Below are positions 53,401 to 64,000 of a stretch of 64,000 bases of DNA, in pieces. The notes under the pieces were generated by a model that was not told the origin of the DNA, ran no database searches, and worked only from the letters and a program-made list of their open reading frames with translations. The translations under genes were made by a program, and so were the position numbers. The stretch is from Prosapia bicincta. Lineage: Eukaryota > Arthropoda > Insecta > Hemiptera > Cercopidae. The stretch's first letter is position 1; every line of letters begins with the position of its first letter. The stretch is taken from the NCBI GenBank assembly GCA_036971475.1, contig JBAIZL010000002.1, positions 14,014,868 to 14,078,867 on the forward strand, read 5' to 3'.

Positions 53401-56400
53401 TCTGGCGTTACTAAGGACTATTTATGTCGTAAATATGGACTATCAATGTCGTTACTAAGGACTATCTATGTCGTTACTAAGGTCTATCTATGTCGATACT
53501 AAGGACTTTCTCTGGCGTTACTGAGGAATATCTATGTCGTTTCTAAGAACTATCTATGCCGTTACTAAGGACTATCGATGACGTTACTAAGGACGATCTA
53601 TGTCGTTACAAAGGACTATCGATGTCGTTACTAAGGACTATCTATGTCGTTACTAAGGACTATCAATGGCGTTACTAAGGACTATCTATGTCGTTACTAA
53701 GGACTATCTACGTCGTTGCTAAGGACTATCTATGTCGTTACTAAGGACTATCTATGTCGTTACTAAGGACTATCTATGTCGTTGCTAAGGACTATCTATG
53801 TCGTTACTAAGGACTATCTATGTCGTTGCTAAGAACTATCTATGTCGTTACTAAGGACTATCTATGTCGTTGCTAAGGACTATCTATGTCGTTACTAAGG
53901 ACTATCAATGGCGTTACTAAGGACTATCTATGTCGTTACTAAGGACTATCTATGTCGTTACTAAGGACTATCTATGTCGTTACTAAGGACTATCTATGTC
54001 GTTGCTAAGGACTATCTATGTCGTTACTAAGGACTATCTATGTCGTTGCTAAGAACTATCTATGTCGTTACTAAGGACTATCTATGTCGTGGCTAAGGAC
54101 TATCTATGTCGTTACTAAGGACTATCTATGTCGTTGCTAAGGACTATCTATGTCGTTGCTAAGGACTATCTATGTCGTTACTAAGGACTATCTATGTCGT
54201 TACTGAGGAATATCTATGTCGTTTCTAAGAACTATCTATGCCGTTACTAAGGACTATCGATGACGTTACTAAGGACGATCTATGTCGTTACAAAGGACTA
54301 TCGATGTCGTTACTAAGGACTTTCTCTGTCGTTACTAAAGACTATCTATGTCGTAGCTAAGGACTATCTATGTCGTTACTAAGGACTATCAATGGCGGTA
54401 CTAAGGACTATCTATGTCGTTACTAAGGACTATCTACGTCGTTGCTAAGGACTATCTATGTCGTTACTAAGGACTATCTATGTCGTTACTAAGGACTATC
54501 TATGTCGTTGCTAATGACTATCTATGTCGTTACTAAGGACTATCTATGTCGTTGCTAAGGACTATCTATGTCGTTACTAAGGACTATCTATGTCGTTGCT
54601 AAGGACTATCTTTGTCGTTACTAAAGACTATCTATGTCGTTGCTAAGGACTATCTATGTCGTTACTAAAGACTATCTATGTCGTTGCTAAGGACTATCTA
54701 TGTCGTTACTAAGGTCTATCTATGTCGTTACTAAGGACTATCTATGTCGTTGCTAAGGACTATCTATGTTGTTGCTAAGGATTATCTATGTCGTTACTAA
54801 GGACTATCTATGTCGTTGCTAAGGACTATCTATGTCGTTACTAAGGACTATCTATGTCGTTGCTAAGGACTATCTATGTCGTTACTGAGGACTATCTTTG
54901 TCGTTGCTAAGGACTATCTATGTCGTTACTAAAGATTATCTATGTCGTTGCTAAGGACTATCTATGTCGTTACTAAGGACTATCTATGTCGTTGCTAAGG
55001 ACTATCTATGTCGTTACTAAAGACTATCTATGTCGTTGCTAAGGACTATCTATGTCGTTGCTAAGGACTTTCTCTGGCGTTACTAAGGACGATCTATGTC
55101 GTTACAAAGGACTATCGATGTCGTTACTAAGGACTTTCTCTGTCGTTACTAAAGACTATCTATGTCGTTGCTAAGGAATATCCATGTCGTTACTAAGAAC
55201 TATCTATGTCGTTACTAAGGACTATCGATGTCGTTACTAAGGACTTTATCTGGCGTTACTAAGGACTATTTATGTCGTAACTATGGACTATCAATGTCGT
55301 TACTAAGGACTATCTACGTCGTTACTAAGGACTATCTATGTCGATACTAAGGACTTTCTCTGGCGTTACTGAGGAATATCTATGTCGTTTCTAAGAACTA
55401 TCTATGCCGTTACTAAGGACTATCGATGACGTTACTAAGGACTTTCTCTGGCGTTACTAAGGACGATCTATGTCGTTACAAAGGACTATCGATGTCGTTA
55501 CTAAGGACTTTCTCTGTCGTTACTAAATACTATCTATGTCGTTGCTAAGGACTATCTATGTCGTTACTAAGGACTATCAATGTCGTTACTAAGGACTATC
55601 TATGTCGTTACTAAGGACTATCTACGTCGTTGCTAAGGACTATCTATGTCGTTACTAAGGCCTATCTATGTCGTTACTAAGAACTATCTATGTCGTTGCT
55701 AAGGACTATCTATGTCGTTACTAAGGACTATCTATGTCGTTGCTAAGGACTATCTATGTCGTTGCTAAGGACTATCTATGTCGTTACTAAGGACTATCTA
55801 TGTCGTTGCTAAGGACTATCTATGTCGTTGCTAAGGACTATCTATGTCGTTGCTAAGGACTATCTATGTCGTTACTAAGGACTATCTACGTCGTTGCTAA
55901 GGACTATCTATGTCGTTACTAAGGACTATCTATGTCGTTACTAAGGACTATCTACGTCGTTGCTAAGGACTATCTATGTCGTTACTAAGGACTATCTATG
56001 TCGTTACTAAGAACTATCTATGTCGTTGCTAAGGACTATCTATGTCGTTACTAAGGACTATCTATGTCGTTGCTAAGGACTATCTATGTCGTTGCTAAGG
56101 ACTATTTATGTCGTTACTAAGGACTATCTATGTCGTTGCTAAGGACTATCTATGTCGTTGCTAAGGACTATCTATGTCGTTGCTAAGGACTATCTATGTC
56201 GTTGCTAAGGACTATCTATGTCGTTACTAAGGACTATCTATGTCGTTGCTAAGGACTATCTATGTCGTTGCTAAGGACTATCTATGTCGTTGCTAAGGAC
56301 TTTCTCTGGCGTTACTAAGGACGATCTATGTCGTTACAAAGGACTATCGATGTCGTTACTAAGGACTTTCTCTGTCGTTACTAAAGACTATCTATGTCGT

Positions 56401-57603
56401 TGCTAAGAAATATCCATGTCGTTACTAAGAACTATCTATGTCGTTACTAAGGACTATCTATGTCGTTACTAAGGACTATCTATGTCGATACTAAGGACTT
56501 TCTCTGGCGTTACTGAGGAATATCTATGTCGTTTCTAAGAACTATCTATGCCGTTACTAAGGACTATTGATGACGTTACTAAGGACGATCTATGTCGTTA
56601 CAAAGGACTATCTATGTCGTTATTAAGGACTATCAATGGCGTTAATAAGGACTATCTATGCCGTTACTAAGGACTATCTACGTCGTTGCTAAGGACTATC
56701 TATGTCGTTACTAAGGACTATCTATGTCGTTACTAAGGACTATCTATGTCGTTACTAAGGACTATCTATGTCGTTGCTAAGGACTTTATCTGGCGTTACT
56801 AAGGACTATTTATGTCGTAAATATGGACTATCAATGTCGTTACTAAGGACTATCTATGTCGTTACTAAGGTCTATCTATGTCGATACTAAGGACTTTCTC
56901 TGGCGTTACTGAGGAATATCTATGTCGTTTCTAAGAACTATCTATGCCGTTACTAAGGACTATCGATGACGTTACTAAGGACGATCTATGTCGTTACAAA
57001 GGACTATCGATGTCGTTACTAAGGACTTTCTCTGTCGTTACTAAAGACTATCTATGTCGTTGCTAAGGACTATCTATGTCGTTACTAAGGACTATCAATG
57101 GCGTTACTAAGGACTATCTATGTCGTTACTAAGGACTATCTACGTCGTTGCTAAGGACTATCTATGTCGTTACTAAGGACTATCTATGTCGTTACTAAGG
57201 ACTATCTATGTCGTTGCTAAGGACTATCTATGTCGTTACTAAGGACTATCTATGTCGTTGCTAAGAACTATCTATGTCGTTACTAAGGACTATCTATGTC
57301 GTTGCTAAGGACTATCTATGTCGTTACTAAGGACTATCAATGGCGTTACTAAGGACTATCTATGTCGTTACTAAGGACTATCTATGTCGTTACTAAGGAC
57401 TATCTATGTCGTTACTAAGGACTATCTATGTCGTTACTAAGGACTATCTATGTCGTTGCTAAGGACTATCTATGTCGTTGCTAAGGACTATCTATGTCGT
57501 TGCTAAGGACTATCTATGTCGTTGCTAAGGACTATCTATGTCGTTGCTAAGGACTATCTATGTCGTTGCTAAGGACTATCTATGTCGTTACTAAGGACTA
57601 TCT
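47484..57603 (+). repeat. 10,120-bp tandem duplication, second copy
   Basis: Direct copy with no spacer. Agreement ends at 57,612, where GTTGC faces GTTAC at 47,492. The only substitution I found between copies is CTAAGGAA at 47,280 versus CTAAGGAC at 57,400; other differences may exist that I missed. The junction near 47,484 joins a run of GTTGC units to TACTAAGAAC, a join not seen elsewhere in the window. Confidence 0.93.
56121..57484 (+). repeat. 1,364-bp tandem duplication, first copy
   Basis: Overlaps the right end of the 10.1-kb copy. It recurs 1,364 bp (62 units) later: TGCTAAGAAA (56,401 and 57,765), TTATTAAGG with GTTAATAAGG (near 56,620-56,650 and 57,984-58,014) and GTAAATATGG (56,817 and 58,181). 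Its left edge is blurred by a run of identical GTTGC units between 56,112 and 56,220. Confidence 0.82.
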
Positions 57604-58840
57604 ATGTCGTTGCTAAGGACTATCTATGTCGTTGCTAAGGACTATCTATGTCGTTGCTAAGGACTTTCTCTGGCGTTACTAAGGACGATCTATGTCGTTA
57701 CAAAGGACTATCGATGTCGTTACTAAGGACTTTCTCTGTCGTTACTAAAGACTATCTATGTCGTTGCTAAGAAATATCCATGTCGTTACTAAGAACTATC
57801 TATGTCGTTACTAAGGACTATCTATGTCGTTACTAAGGACTATCTATGTCGATACTAAGGACTTTCTCTGGCGTTACTGAGGAATATCTATGTCGTTTCT
57901 AAGAACTATCTATGCCGTTACTAAGGACTATTGATGACGTTACTAAGGACGATCTATGTCGTTACAAAGGACTATCTATGTCGTTATTAAGGACTATCAA
58001 TGGCGTTAATAAGGACTATCTATGCCGTTACTAAGGACTATCTACGTCGTTGCTAAGGACTATCTATGTCGTTACTAAGTACTATCTATGTCGTTACTAA
58101 GGACTATCTATGTCGTTACTAAGGACTATCTATGTCGTTGCTAAGGACTTTATCTGGCGTTACTAAGGACTATTTATGTCGTAAATATGGACTATCAATG
58201 TCGTTACTAAGGACTATCTATGTCGTTACTAAGGTCTATCTATGTCGATACTAAGGACTCTCTCTGGCGTTACTGAGGAATATCTATGTCGTTTCTAAGA
58301 ACTATCTATGCCGTTACTAAGGACTATCGATGACGTTACTAAGGACGATCTATGTCGTTACAAAGGACTATCGATGTCGTTACTAAGGACTTTCTCTGTC
58401 GTTACTAAAGACTATCTATGTCGTTGCTAAGGACTATCTATGTCGTTACTAAGGACTATCAATGGCGTTACTAAGGACTATCTATGTCGTTACTAAGGAC
58501 TATCTACGTCGTTGCTAAGGACTATCTATGTCGTTACTAAGGACTATCTATGTCGTTACTAAGGACTATCTATGTCGTTGCTAAGGACTATCTATGTCGT
58601 TACTAAGGACTATCTATGTCGTTGCTAAGAACTATCTATGTCGTTACTAAGGACTATCTATGTCGTTGCTAAGGACTATCTATGTCGTTACTAAGGACTA
58701 TCAATGGCGTTACTAAGGACTATCTATGTCGTTACTAAGGACTATCTATGTCGTTACTAAGGACTATCTATGTCGTTACTAAGGACTATCTATGTCGTTG
58801 CTAAGGACTATCTATGTCGTTACTAAGGACTATCTATGTC
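57485..58840 (+). repeat. 1,364-bp tandem duplication, second copy
   Basis: Agreement with the first copy runs to about 58,799 (A at 57,436 versus G at 58,800). Private changes are CTAAGTAC near 58,080 and GGACTCTCTCTGG near 58,256. The equivalent block at 46,000-47,400 has no second copy beside it, so this duplication either followed the 10.1-kb one or was trimmed from the left copy. Confidence 0.8.
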
Positions 58841-61800
58841 GTTGCTAAGAACTATCTATGTCGTTACTAAGGACTATCTATGTCGTTGCTAAGGACTATC
58901 TATGTCGTTACTAAGGACTATCTATGTCGTTGCTAAGGACTATCTATGTCGTTGCTAAGGACTATCTATGTCGTTACTAAGGACTATCTATGTCGTTACT
59001 GAGGAATATCTATGTCGTTTCTAAGAACTATCTATGCCGTTACTAAGGACTATCGATGACGTTACTAAGGACGATCTATGTCGTTACAAAGGACTATCGA
59101 TGTCGTTACTAAGGACTTTCTCTGTCGTTACTAAAGACTATCTATGTCGTTGCTAAGGACTATCTATGTCGTTACTAAGGACTATCAATGGCGTTACTAA
59201 GGACTATCTATGTCGTTACTAAGGACTATCTACGTCGTTGCTAAGGACTATCTATGTCGTTACTAAGGACTATCTATGTCGTTACTAAGGACTATCTATG
59301 TCGTTGCTAATGACTATCTATGTCGTTACTAAGGACTATCTATGTCGTTGCTAAGGACTATCTATGTCGTTACTAAGGACTATCTATGTCGTTGCTAAGG
59401 ACTATCTTTGTCGTTACTAAAGACTATCTATGTCGTTGCTAAGGACTATCTATGTCGTTACTAAAGACTATCTATGTCGTTGCTAAGGACTATCTATGTC
59501 GTTACTAAGGTCTATCTATGTCGTTACTAAGGACTATCTATGTCGTTACTAAGGACTATCTATGTCGTTGATAAGGACTATCTATGTCGTTGCTAAGGAC
59601 TATCTATGTCGTTACTAAGGACTATCTATGTCGTTGCTAAGGACTATCTATGTTGTTGCTAAGGATTATCTATGTCGTTACTAAGGACTATCTATGTCGT
59701 TGCTAAGGACTATCTATGTCGTTACTAAGGACTATCTATGTCGTTGCTAAGGACTATCTATGTCGTTACTGAGGACTATCTTTGTCGTTGCTAAGGACTA
59801 TCTATGTCGTTACTAAAGATTATCTATGTCGTTGCTAAGGACTATCTATGTCGTTACTAAGGACTATCTATGTCGTTGCTAAGGACTATCTATGTCGTTA
59901 CTAAAGACTATCTATGTCGTTGCTAAGGACTATCTATGTCGTTGCTAAGGACTTTCTCTGGCGTTACTAAGGACGATCTATGTCGTTACAAAGGACTATC
60001 GATGTCGTTACTAAGGACTTTCTCTGTCGTTACTAAAGACTATCTATGTCGTTGCTAAGGAATATCCATGTCGTTACTAAGAACTATCTATGTCGTTACT
60101 AAGGACTATCGATGTCGTTACTAAGGACTTTATCTGGCGTTACTAAGGACTATTTATGTCGTAACTATGGACTATCAAAGGCGTTACTAAGGACTATCTA
60201 CGTCGTTACTAAGGACTATCTATGTCGATACTAAGGACTTTCTCTGGCGTTACTGAGGAATATCTATGTCGTTTCTAAGAACTATCTATGCCGTTACTAA
60301 GGACTATCGATGACGTTACTAAGGACTTTCTCTGTCGTTACTAAATACTATCTATGTCGTTGCTAAGGACTATCTATGTCGTTACTAAGGACTATCAATG
60401 TCGTTACTAAGGACTATCTATGTCGTTACTAAGGACTATCTACGTCGTTGCTAAGGACTATCTATGTCGTTACTAAGGCCTATCTATGTCGTTACTAAGA
60501 ACTATCTATGTCGTTGCTAAGGACTATCTATGTCGTTACTAAGGACTATCTATGTCGTTGCTAAGGACTATCTATGTCGTTGCTAAGGACTATCTATGTC
60601 GTTACTAAGGACTATCTATGTCGTTGCTAAGGACTATCTATGTCGTTGCTAAGGACTATCTATGTCGTTGGTAAGGACTATCTATGTCGTTACTAAGGAC
60701 TATCTACGTCGTTGCTAAGGACTATCTATGTCGTTACTAAGGACTATCTATGTCGTTACTAAGAACTATCTATGTCGTTGCTAAGGACTATCTATGTCGT
60801 TACTAAGGACTATCTATGTCGTTGCTAAGGACTATCTATGTCGTTGCTAAGGACTATTTATGTCGTTACTAAGGACTATCTATGTCGTTACTAAGGACTA
60901 TCTATGTCGTTACTAAATACTATCTATGTCGTTGCTAAGGACTATCTATGTCGTTACTAAGGACTATCAATGTCGTTACTAAGGACTATCTATGTCGTTA
61001 CTAAGGACTATCTACGTCGTTGCTAAGGACTATCTATGTCGTTACTAAGGACTATCTATGTCGTTACTAAGAACTATCTATGTCGTTGCTAAGGACTATC
61101 TATGTCGTTACTAAGGACTATCCATGTCGTTGCTAAGGACTATCTATGTCGTTGCTAAGGACTATTTATGTCGTTACTAAGGACTATCTATGTCGTTGCT
61201 AAGGACTATCTATGTCGTTGCTAAGGACTATCTATGTCGTTGCTAAGGACTATCTATGTCGTTGCTAAGGACTATCTATGTCGTTACTAAGGACTATCTA
61301 TGTCGTTGCTAAGGACTATCTATGTCGTTGCTAAGGACTATCTATGTCGTTGCTAAGGACTTTCTCTGGCGTTACTAAGGACGATCTATGTCGTTACAAA
61401 GGACTATCGATGTCGTTACTAAGGACTTTCTCTGTCGTTACTAAAGACTATCTATGTCGTTGCTAAGAAATATCCATGTCGTTACTAAGAACTATCTATG
61501 TCGTTACTAAGGACTATCTATGTCGATACTAAGGACTTTCTCTGGCGTTACTGAGGAATATCTATGTCGTTTCTAAGAACTATCTATGCCGTTACTAAGG
61601 ACTATTGATGACGTTACTAAGGACGATCTATGTCGTTACAAAGGACTATCTATGTCGTTACTAAGGACTATCAATGGCGTTACTAAGGACTATCTATGCC
61701 GTTACTAAGGACTATCTACGTCGTTGCTAAGGACTATCTATGTCGTTACTAAGGACTATCTATGTCGTTACTAAGGACTATCTATGTCGTTACTAAGGAC

Positions 61801-62794
61801 TATCTACGTTGTTGCTAAGGACTATCTATGTCGTTACTAAGGACTATCTATGTCGTAACTAAGAACTATCTATGTCGTTGCTAAGGACTATCTACGTCGT
61901 TACTAAGGACTATCTATGTCGTTGCTAAGGACTATCTATGTCGTTGCTAAGGACTATCTATGTCGTTACTAAGGACTATCTATGTCGTTGCTAAGGACTT
62001 TATCTGGCATTACTAAGGACTATTTATGTCGTAAATATGGACTATCAATGTCGTTACTAAGGACTATCTATGTCGTTACTAAGGACTATCTATGTCGATA
62101 CTAAGGACTTTCTCTGGCGTTACTGAGGAATATCTATGTCGTTTCTAAGGACTTTCTCTGTCGTTACTAAAGACTATCTATGTCGTTGCTAAGGACTATC
62201 TATGTCGTTACTAAGGACTATCAATGGCGTTACTAAGGACTATCTATGTCGTTACTAAGTACTATCTACGTCGTTGCTAAGGACTATCTATGTCGTTACT
62301 AAGGACTATCTATGTCGTTACTAAGGACTATCTATGTCGTTGCTAAGGACTATCTATGTCGTTACTAAGGACTATCTATGTCGTTGCTAAGAACTATCTA
62401 TGTCGTTACTATGGACTATCTATGTCGTTGCTAAGGACTATCTATGTCGTTACTAAGGACTATCAATGGCGTTACTAAGGACTATCTATGTCGTTACTAA
62501 GGACTATCTATGTCGTTACTAAGGACTATCTATGTCGTTACTAAGGACTATCTATGTCGTTGCTAAGGACTATCTATGTCATTACTAAGGACTATCTATG
62601 TCGATACTAAGGACTATCTATGTCGATACTAAGGACTTTCTCTGGCGTTACTGAGGAATATCTATGTCGTTTCTAAGAACTATCTATGCCGTTACTAAGG
62701 ACTATTGATGACGTTACTAAGGACGATCTATGTCGTTACAAAGGACTATCTATGTCGTTACTAAGGACTATCAATGGCGTTACTAAGGACTATC
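58841..62794 (+). repeat. Right-hand higher-order repeat copies
   Basis: The first part resembles 26,900-31,200 and 36,200-37,700 in marker order (CTAATGAC, GTTGATAAGG, CTAAAGATTATC, TTATCTGG, GTAACTATGG at 60,161). The later part resembles 48,200-49,600 at an offset of 12,452 bp (566 units), sharing the rare TCTGGCATTAC and TATTGATGAC. Private changes include CTATCAAAGGCG near 60,175, GTTGGTAAGG near 60,669 and an 88-bp cassette deletion at 62,147. TATTGATGAC at 61,603 and 62,703 marks a 1,100-bp (50-unit) tandem step. No gene is visible. Confidence 0.78.
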
Positions 62795-63058
62795 TATGCC
62801 GTTACTAAGGACTATCTACGTCGTTGCTAAGGACTATCTATGTCGTTACTAAGGACTATCTATGTCGTTACTAAGGACTATCTATGTCGTTACTAAGGAC
62901 TATCTACGTTGTTGCTAAGGACTATCTATGTCGTTACTAAGGACTATCTATGTCGTAACTAAGAACTATCTATGTCGTTGCTAAGGACTATCTACGTCGT
63001 TACTAAGGACTATCTATGTCGTTGCTAAGGACTATCTATGTCGTTGCTAAGGACTATC
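62795..63058 (+). repeat. 264-bp tandem duplication, first copy
   Basis: Twelve units starting at TATCTATGCC recur 264 bp later with the same order of CTACGTCG, CTACGTTG, GTAACTAAGAAC and CTACGTCG variants. Confidence 0.85.
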
Positions 63059-63322
63059 TATGCCGTTACTAAGGACTATCTACGTCGTTGCTAAGGACTA
63101 TCTATGTCGTTACTAAGGACTATCTATGTCGTTACTAAGGACTATCTATGTCGTTACTAAGGACTATCTACGTTGTTGCTAAGGACTATCTATGTCGTTA
63201 CTAAGGACTATCTATGTCGTAACTAAGAACTATCTATGTCGTTGCTAAGGACTATCTACGTCGTTACTAAGGACTATCTATGTCGTTGCTAAGGACTATC
63301 TATGTCGTTGCTAAGGACTATC
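63059..63322 (+). repeat. 264-bp tandem duplication, second copy
   Basis: Repeats the preceding twelve units. Its insertion explains why the spacing between successive TATTGATGAC or GTAAATATGG copies rises from 1,100 bp to 1,364 bp here (62,031 to 63,395). Confidence 0.84.
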
Positions 63323-64000
63323 TATGTCGTTACTAAGGACTATCTATGTCGTTGCTAAGGACTTTATCTGGCATTACTAAGGACTATTTATGTCGTAAAT
63401 ATGGACTATCAATGTCGTTACTAAGGACTATCTATGTCGTTACTAAGGACTATCTATGTCGATACTAAGGACTTTCTCTGGCGTTACTGAGGAATATCTA
63501 TGTCGTTTCTAAGAACTATCTATGCCGTTACTAAGGACTATCGATGACGTTACTAAGGACGATCTATGTCGTTACAAAGGACTATCGATGTCGTTACTAA
63601 GGACTTTCTCTGTCGTTACTAAAGACTATCTATGTCGTTGCTAAGGACTATCTATGTCGTTACTAAGGACTATCAATGGCGTTACTAAGGACTATCTATG
63701 TCGTTACTAAGTACTATCTACGTCGTTGCTAAGGACTATCTATGTCGTTACTAAGGACTATCTATGTCGTTACTAAGGACTATCTATGTCGTTGCTAAGG
63801 ACTATCTATGTCGTTACTAAGGACTATCTATGTCGTTGCTAAGAACTATCTATGTCGTTACTATGGACTATCTATGTCGTTGCTAAGGACTATCTATGTC
63901 GTTACTAAGGACTATCAATGGCGTTACTAAGGACTATCTATGTCGTTACTAAGGACTATCTATGTCGTTACTAAGGACTATCTATGTCGTTACTAAGGAC
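63323..64000 (+). repeat. Right-edge array segment
   Basis: Continues as a copy of about 61,960-62,550 (TCTGGCATTAC, GTAAATATGG at 63,395, CTAAGTACTATC near 63,708), with the complete cassette that is shortened at 62,147. The array runs off the window in phase, so its true end is not seen. Confidence 0.85.

Larger units (their letters stand above)
1..64000 (+). repeat. 22-bp satellite array filling the whole window
   Basis: The same 22-bp unit runs from the first base to the last with no interruption. Its halves are CTATGTCGTTA and CTAAGGACTAT on the + strand, and I saw no reverse-oriented unit. Common variants change one or two positions: GTTA to GTTG (very frequent), GTCG to GGCG, GCCG or GACG, TATG to TACG, CTAAGG to CTAAGA or CTAAAG, TTACT to TTACA, and CTATC to CTTTC, CGATG or CAATG. 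The marker GTAACTATGG occurs at 171, 1755, 3316, 4614, 6175, 9937, 12357, 13985, 16756, 18560, 19462, 21090, 23861, 25665, 31099, 37457, 41131, 45157, 47577, 51251, 55277 and 60161. GTAAATATGG occurs at 10861, 11477, 14887, 21992, 26611, 29185, 32529, 35521, 39459, 41967, 43309, 46697, 49579, 52087, 53429, 56817, 58181, 62031 and 63395. The array type is certain from sequence; assigning it to centromere or other heterochromatin is only inference. Confidence 0.98.

Noticed and set aside
1..64000. CRISPR array
   Set aside because: The repeats are directly adjacent with no unique spacers, and there are thousands of units with graded variation; no cas-like coding sequence is present.
1..64000. 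Telomeric repeat
   Set aside because: CTAAGG resembles telomeric motifs on the complementary strand, but the period is 22 bp and no run of short 5- to 7-bp telomere units exists.
1..64000. CENP-B box or similar known centromere-protein site
   Set aside because: I looked for the CENP-B box pattern (TTCG, then A, then CGGG at fixed spacing) and no unit carries the CGGG part. A centromeric role cannot be argued from a known motif.
1..64000. Hairpin formed by GTC and GAC within each unit
   Set aside because: The possible stem is only three base pairs around a nine-base loop and extends no further, too weak to propose a structured RNA or cruciform.

Overview
The whole 64 kb window is one continuous satellite DNA array. 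A 22-bp unit repeats head to tail about 2,900 times, always in the same orientation. Written as two 11-base halves, the consensus is CTATGTCGTTA followed by CTAAGGACTAT (about 36% GC, one CpG per unit). I see no protein-coding gene, RNA gene, transposon, CRISPR array or stretch of unique sequence. An uninterrupted array of this size, built from layered higher-order repeats, points to a eukaryotic chromosome, for example centromeric, pericentromeric, subtelomeric or sex-chromosome/B-chromosome heterochromatin. Nothing in the sequence identifies the taxon or the chromosomal location.

Layout. The array is made largely of two-copy tandem duplications of very different sizes. From left to right these are 2,859 bp (about 1,500-7,217), 7,105 bp (about 11,630-25,839), 2,574 bp (about 25,977-30,900), 2,992 bp (about 31,115-37,098), 10,120 bp (about 37,364-57,603), 1,364 bp (about 56,120-58,840) and 264 bp (about 62,795-63,322). 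Between positions 1 and about 24,000, five diverged 'cap' blocks (starting at 2,437, 5,296, 8,353, 15,239 and 22,344) hold degenerate but still 22-periodic units. From about 25,900 to 64,000 the cap blocks are gone and the array is more uniform. A recurrent cassette of about 188 bp (8-9 variant units in fixed order) appears roughly 60 times across the window.

How it works together. There is no gene set to assemble into a pathway. The structure records repeated unequal exchange or local amplification: 22-bp monomers, a 44-bp A/G alternating dimer, the 188-bp cassette, kilobase-scale higher-order repeats, and finally tandem duplications up to 10 kb. The most striking feature is the register. 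Every spacing I measured is a multiple of 22 bp except where single 21-bp units occur, and I found only four of those, which trace to two original one-base deletions that were later copied. The CG of the unit is kept in nearly all variants although the base before it changes freely. The near-identity of the largest duplications means either very recent expansion or an assembly duplication, and sequence alone cannot separate the two. I did not find a previously undescribed coding system; the novelty, if any, lies in the satellite family and its hierarchical organisation.
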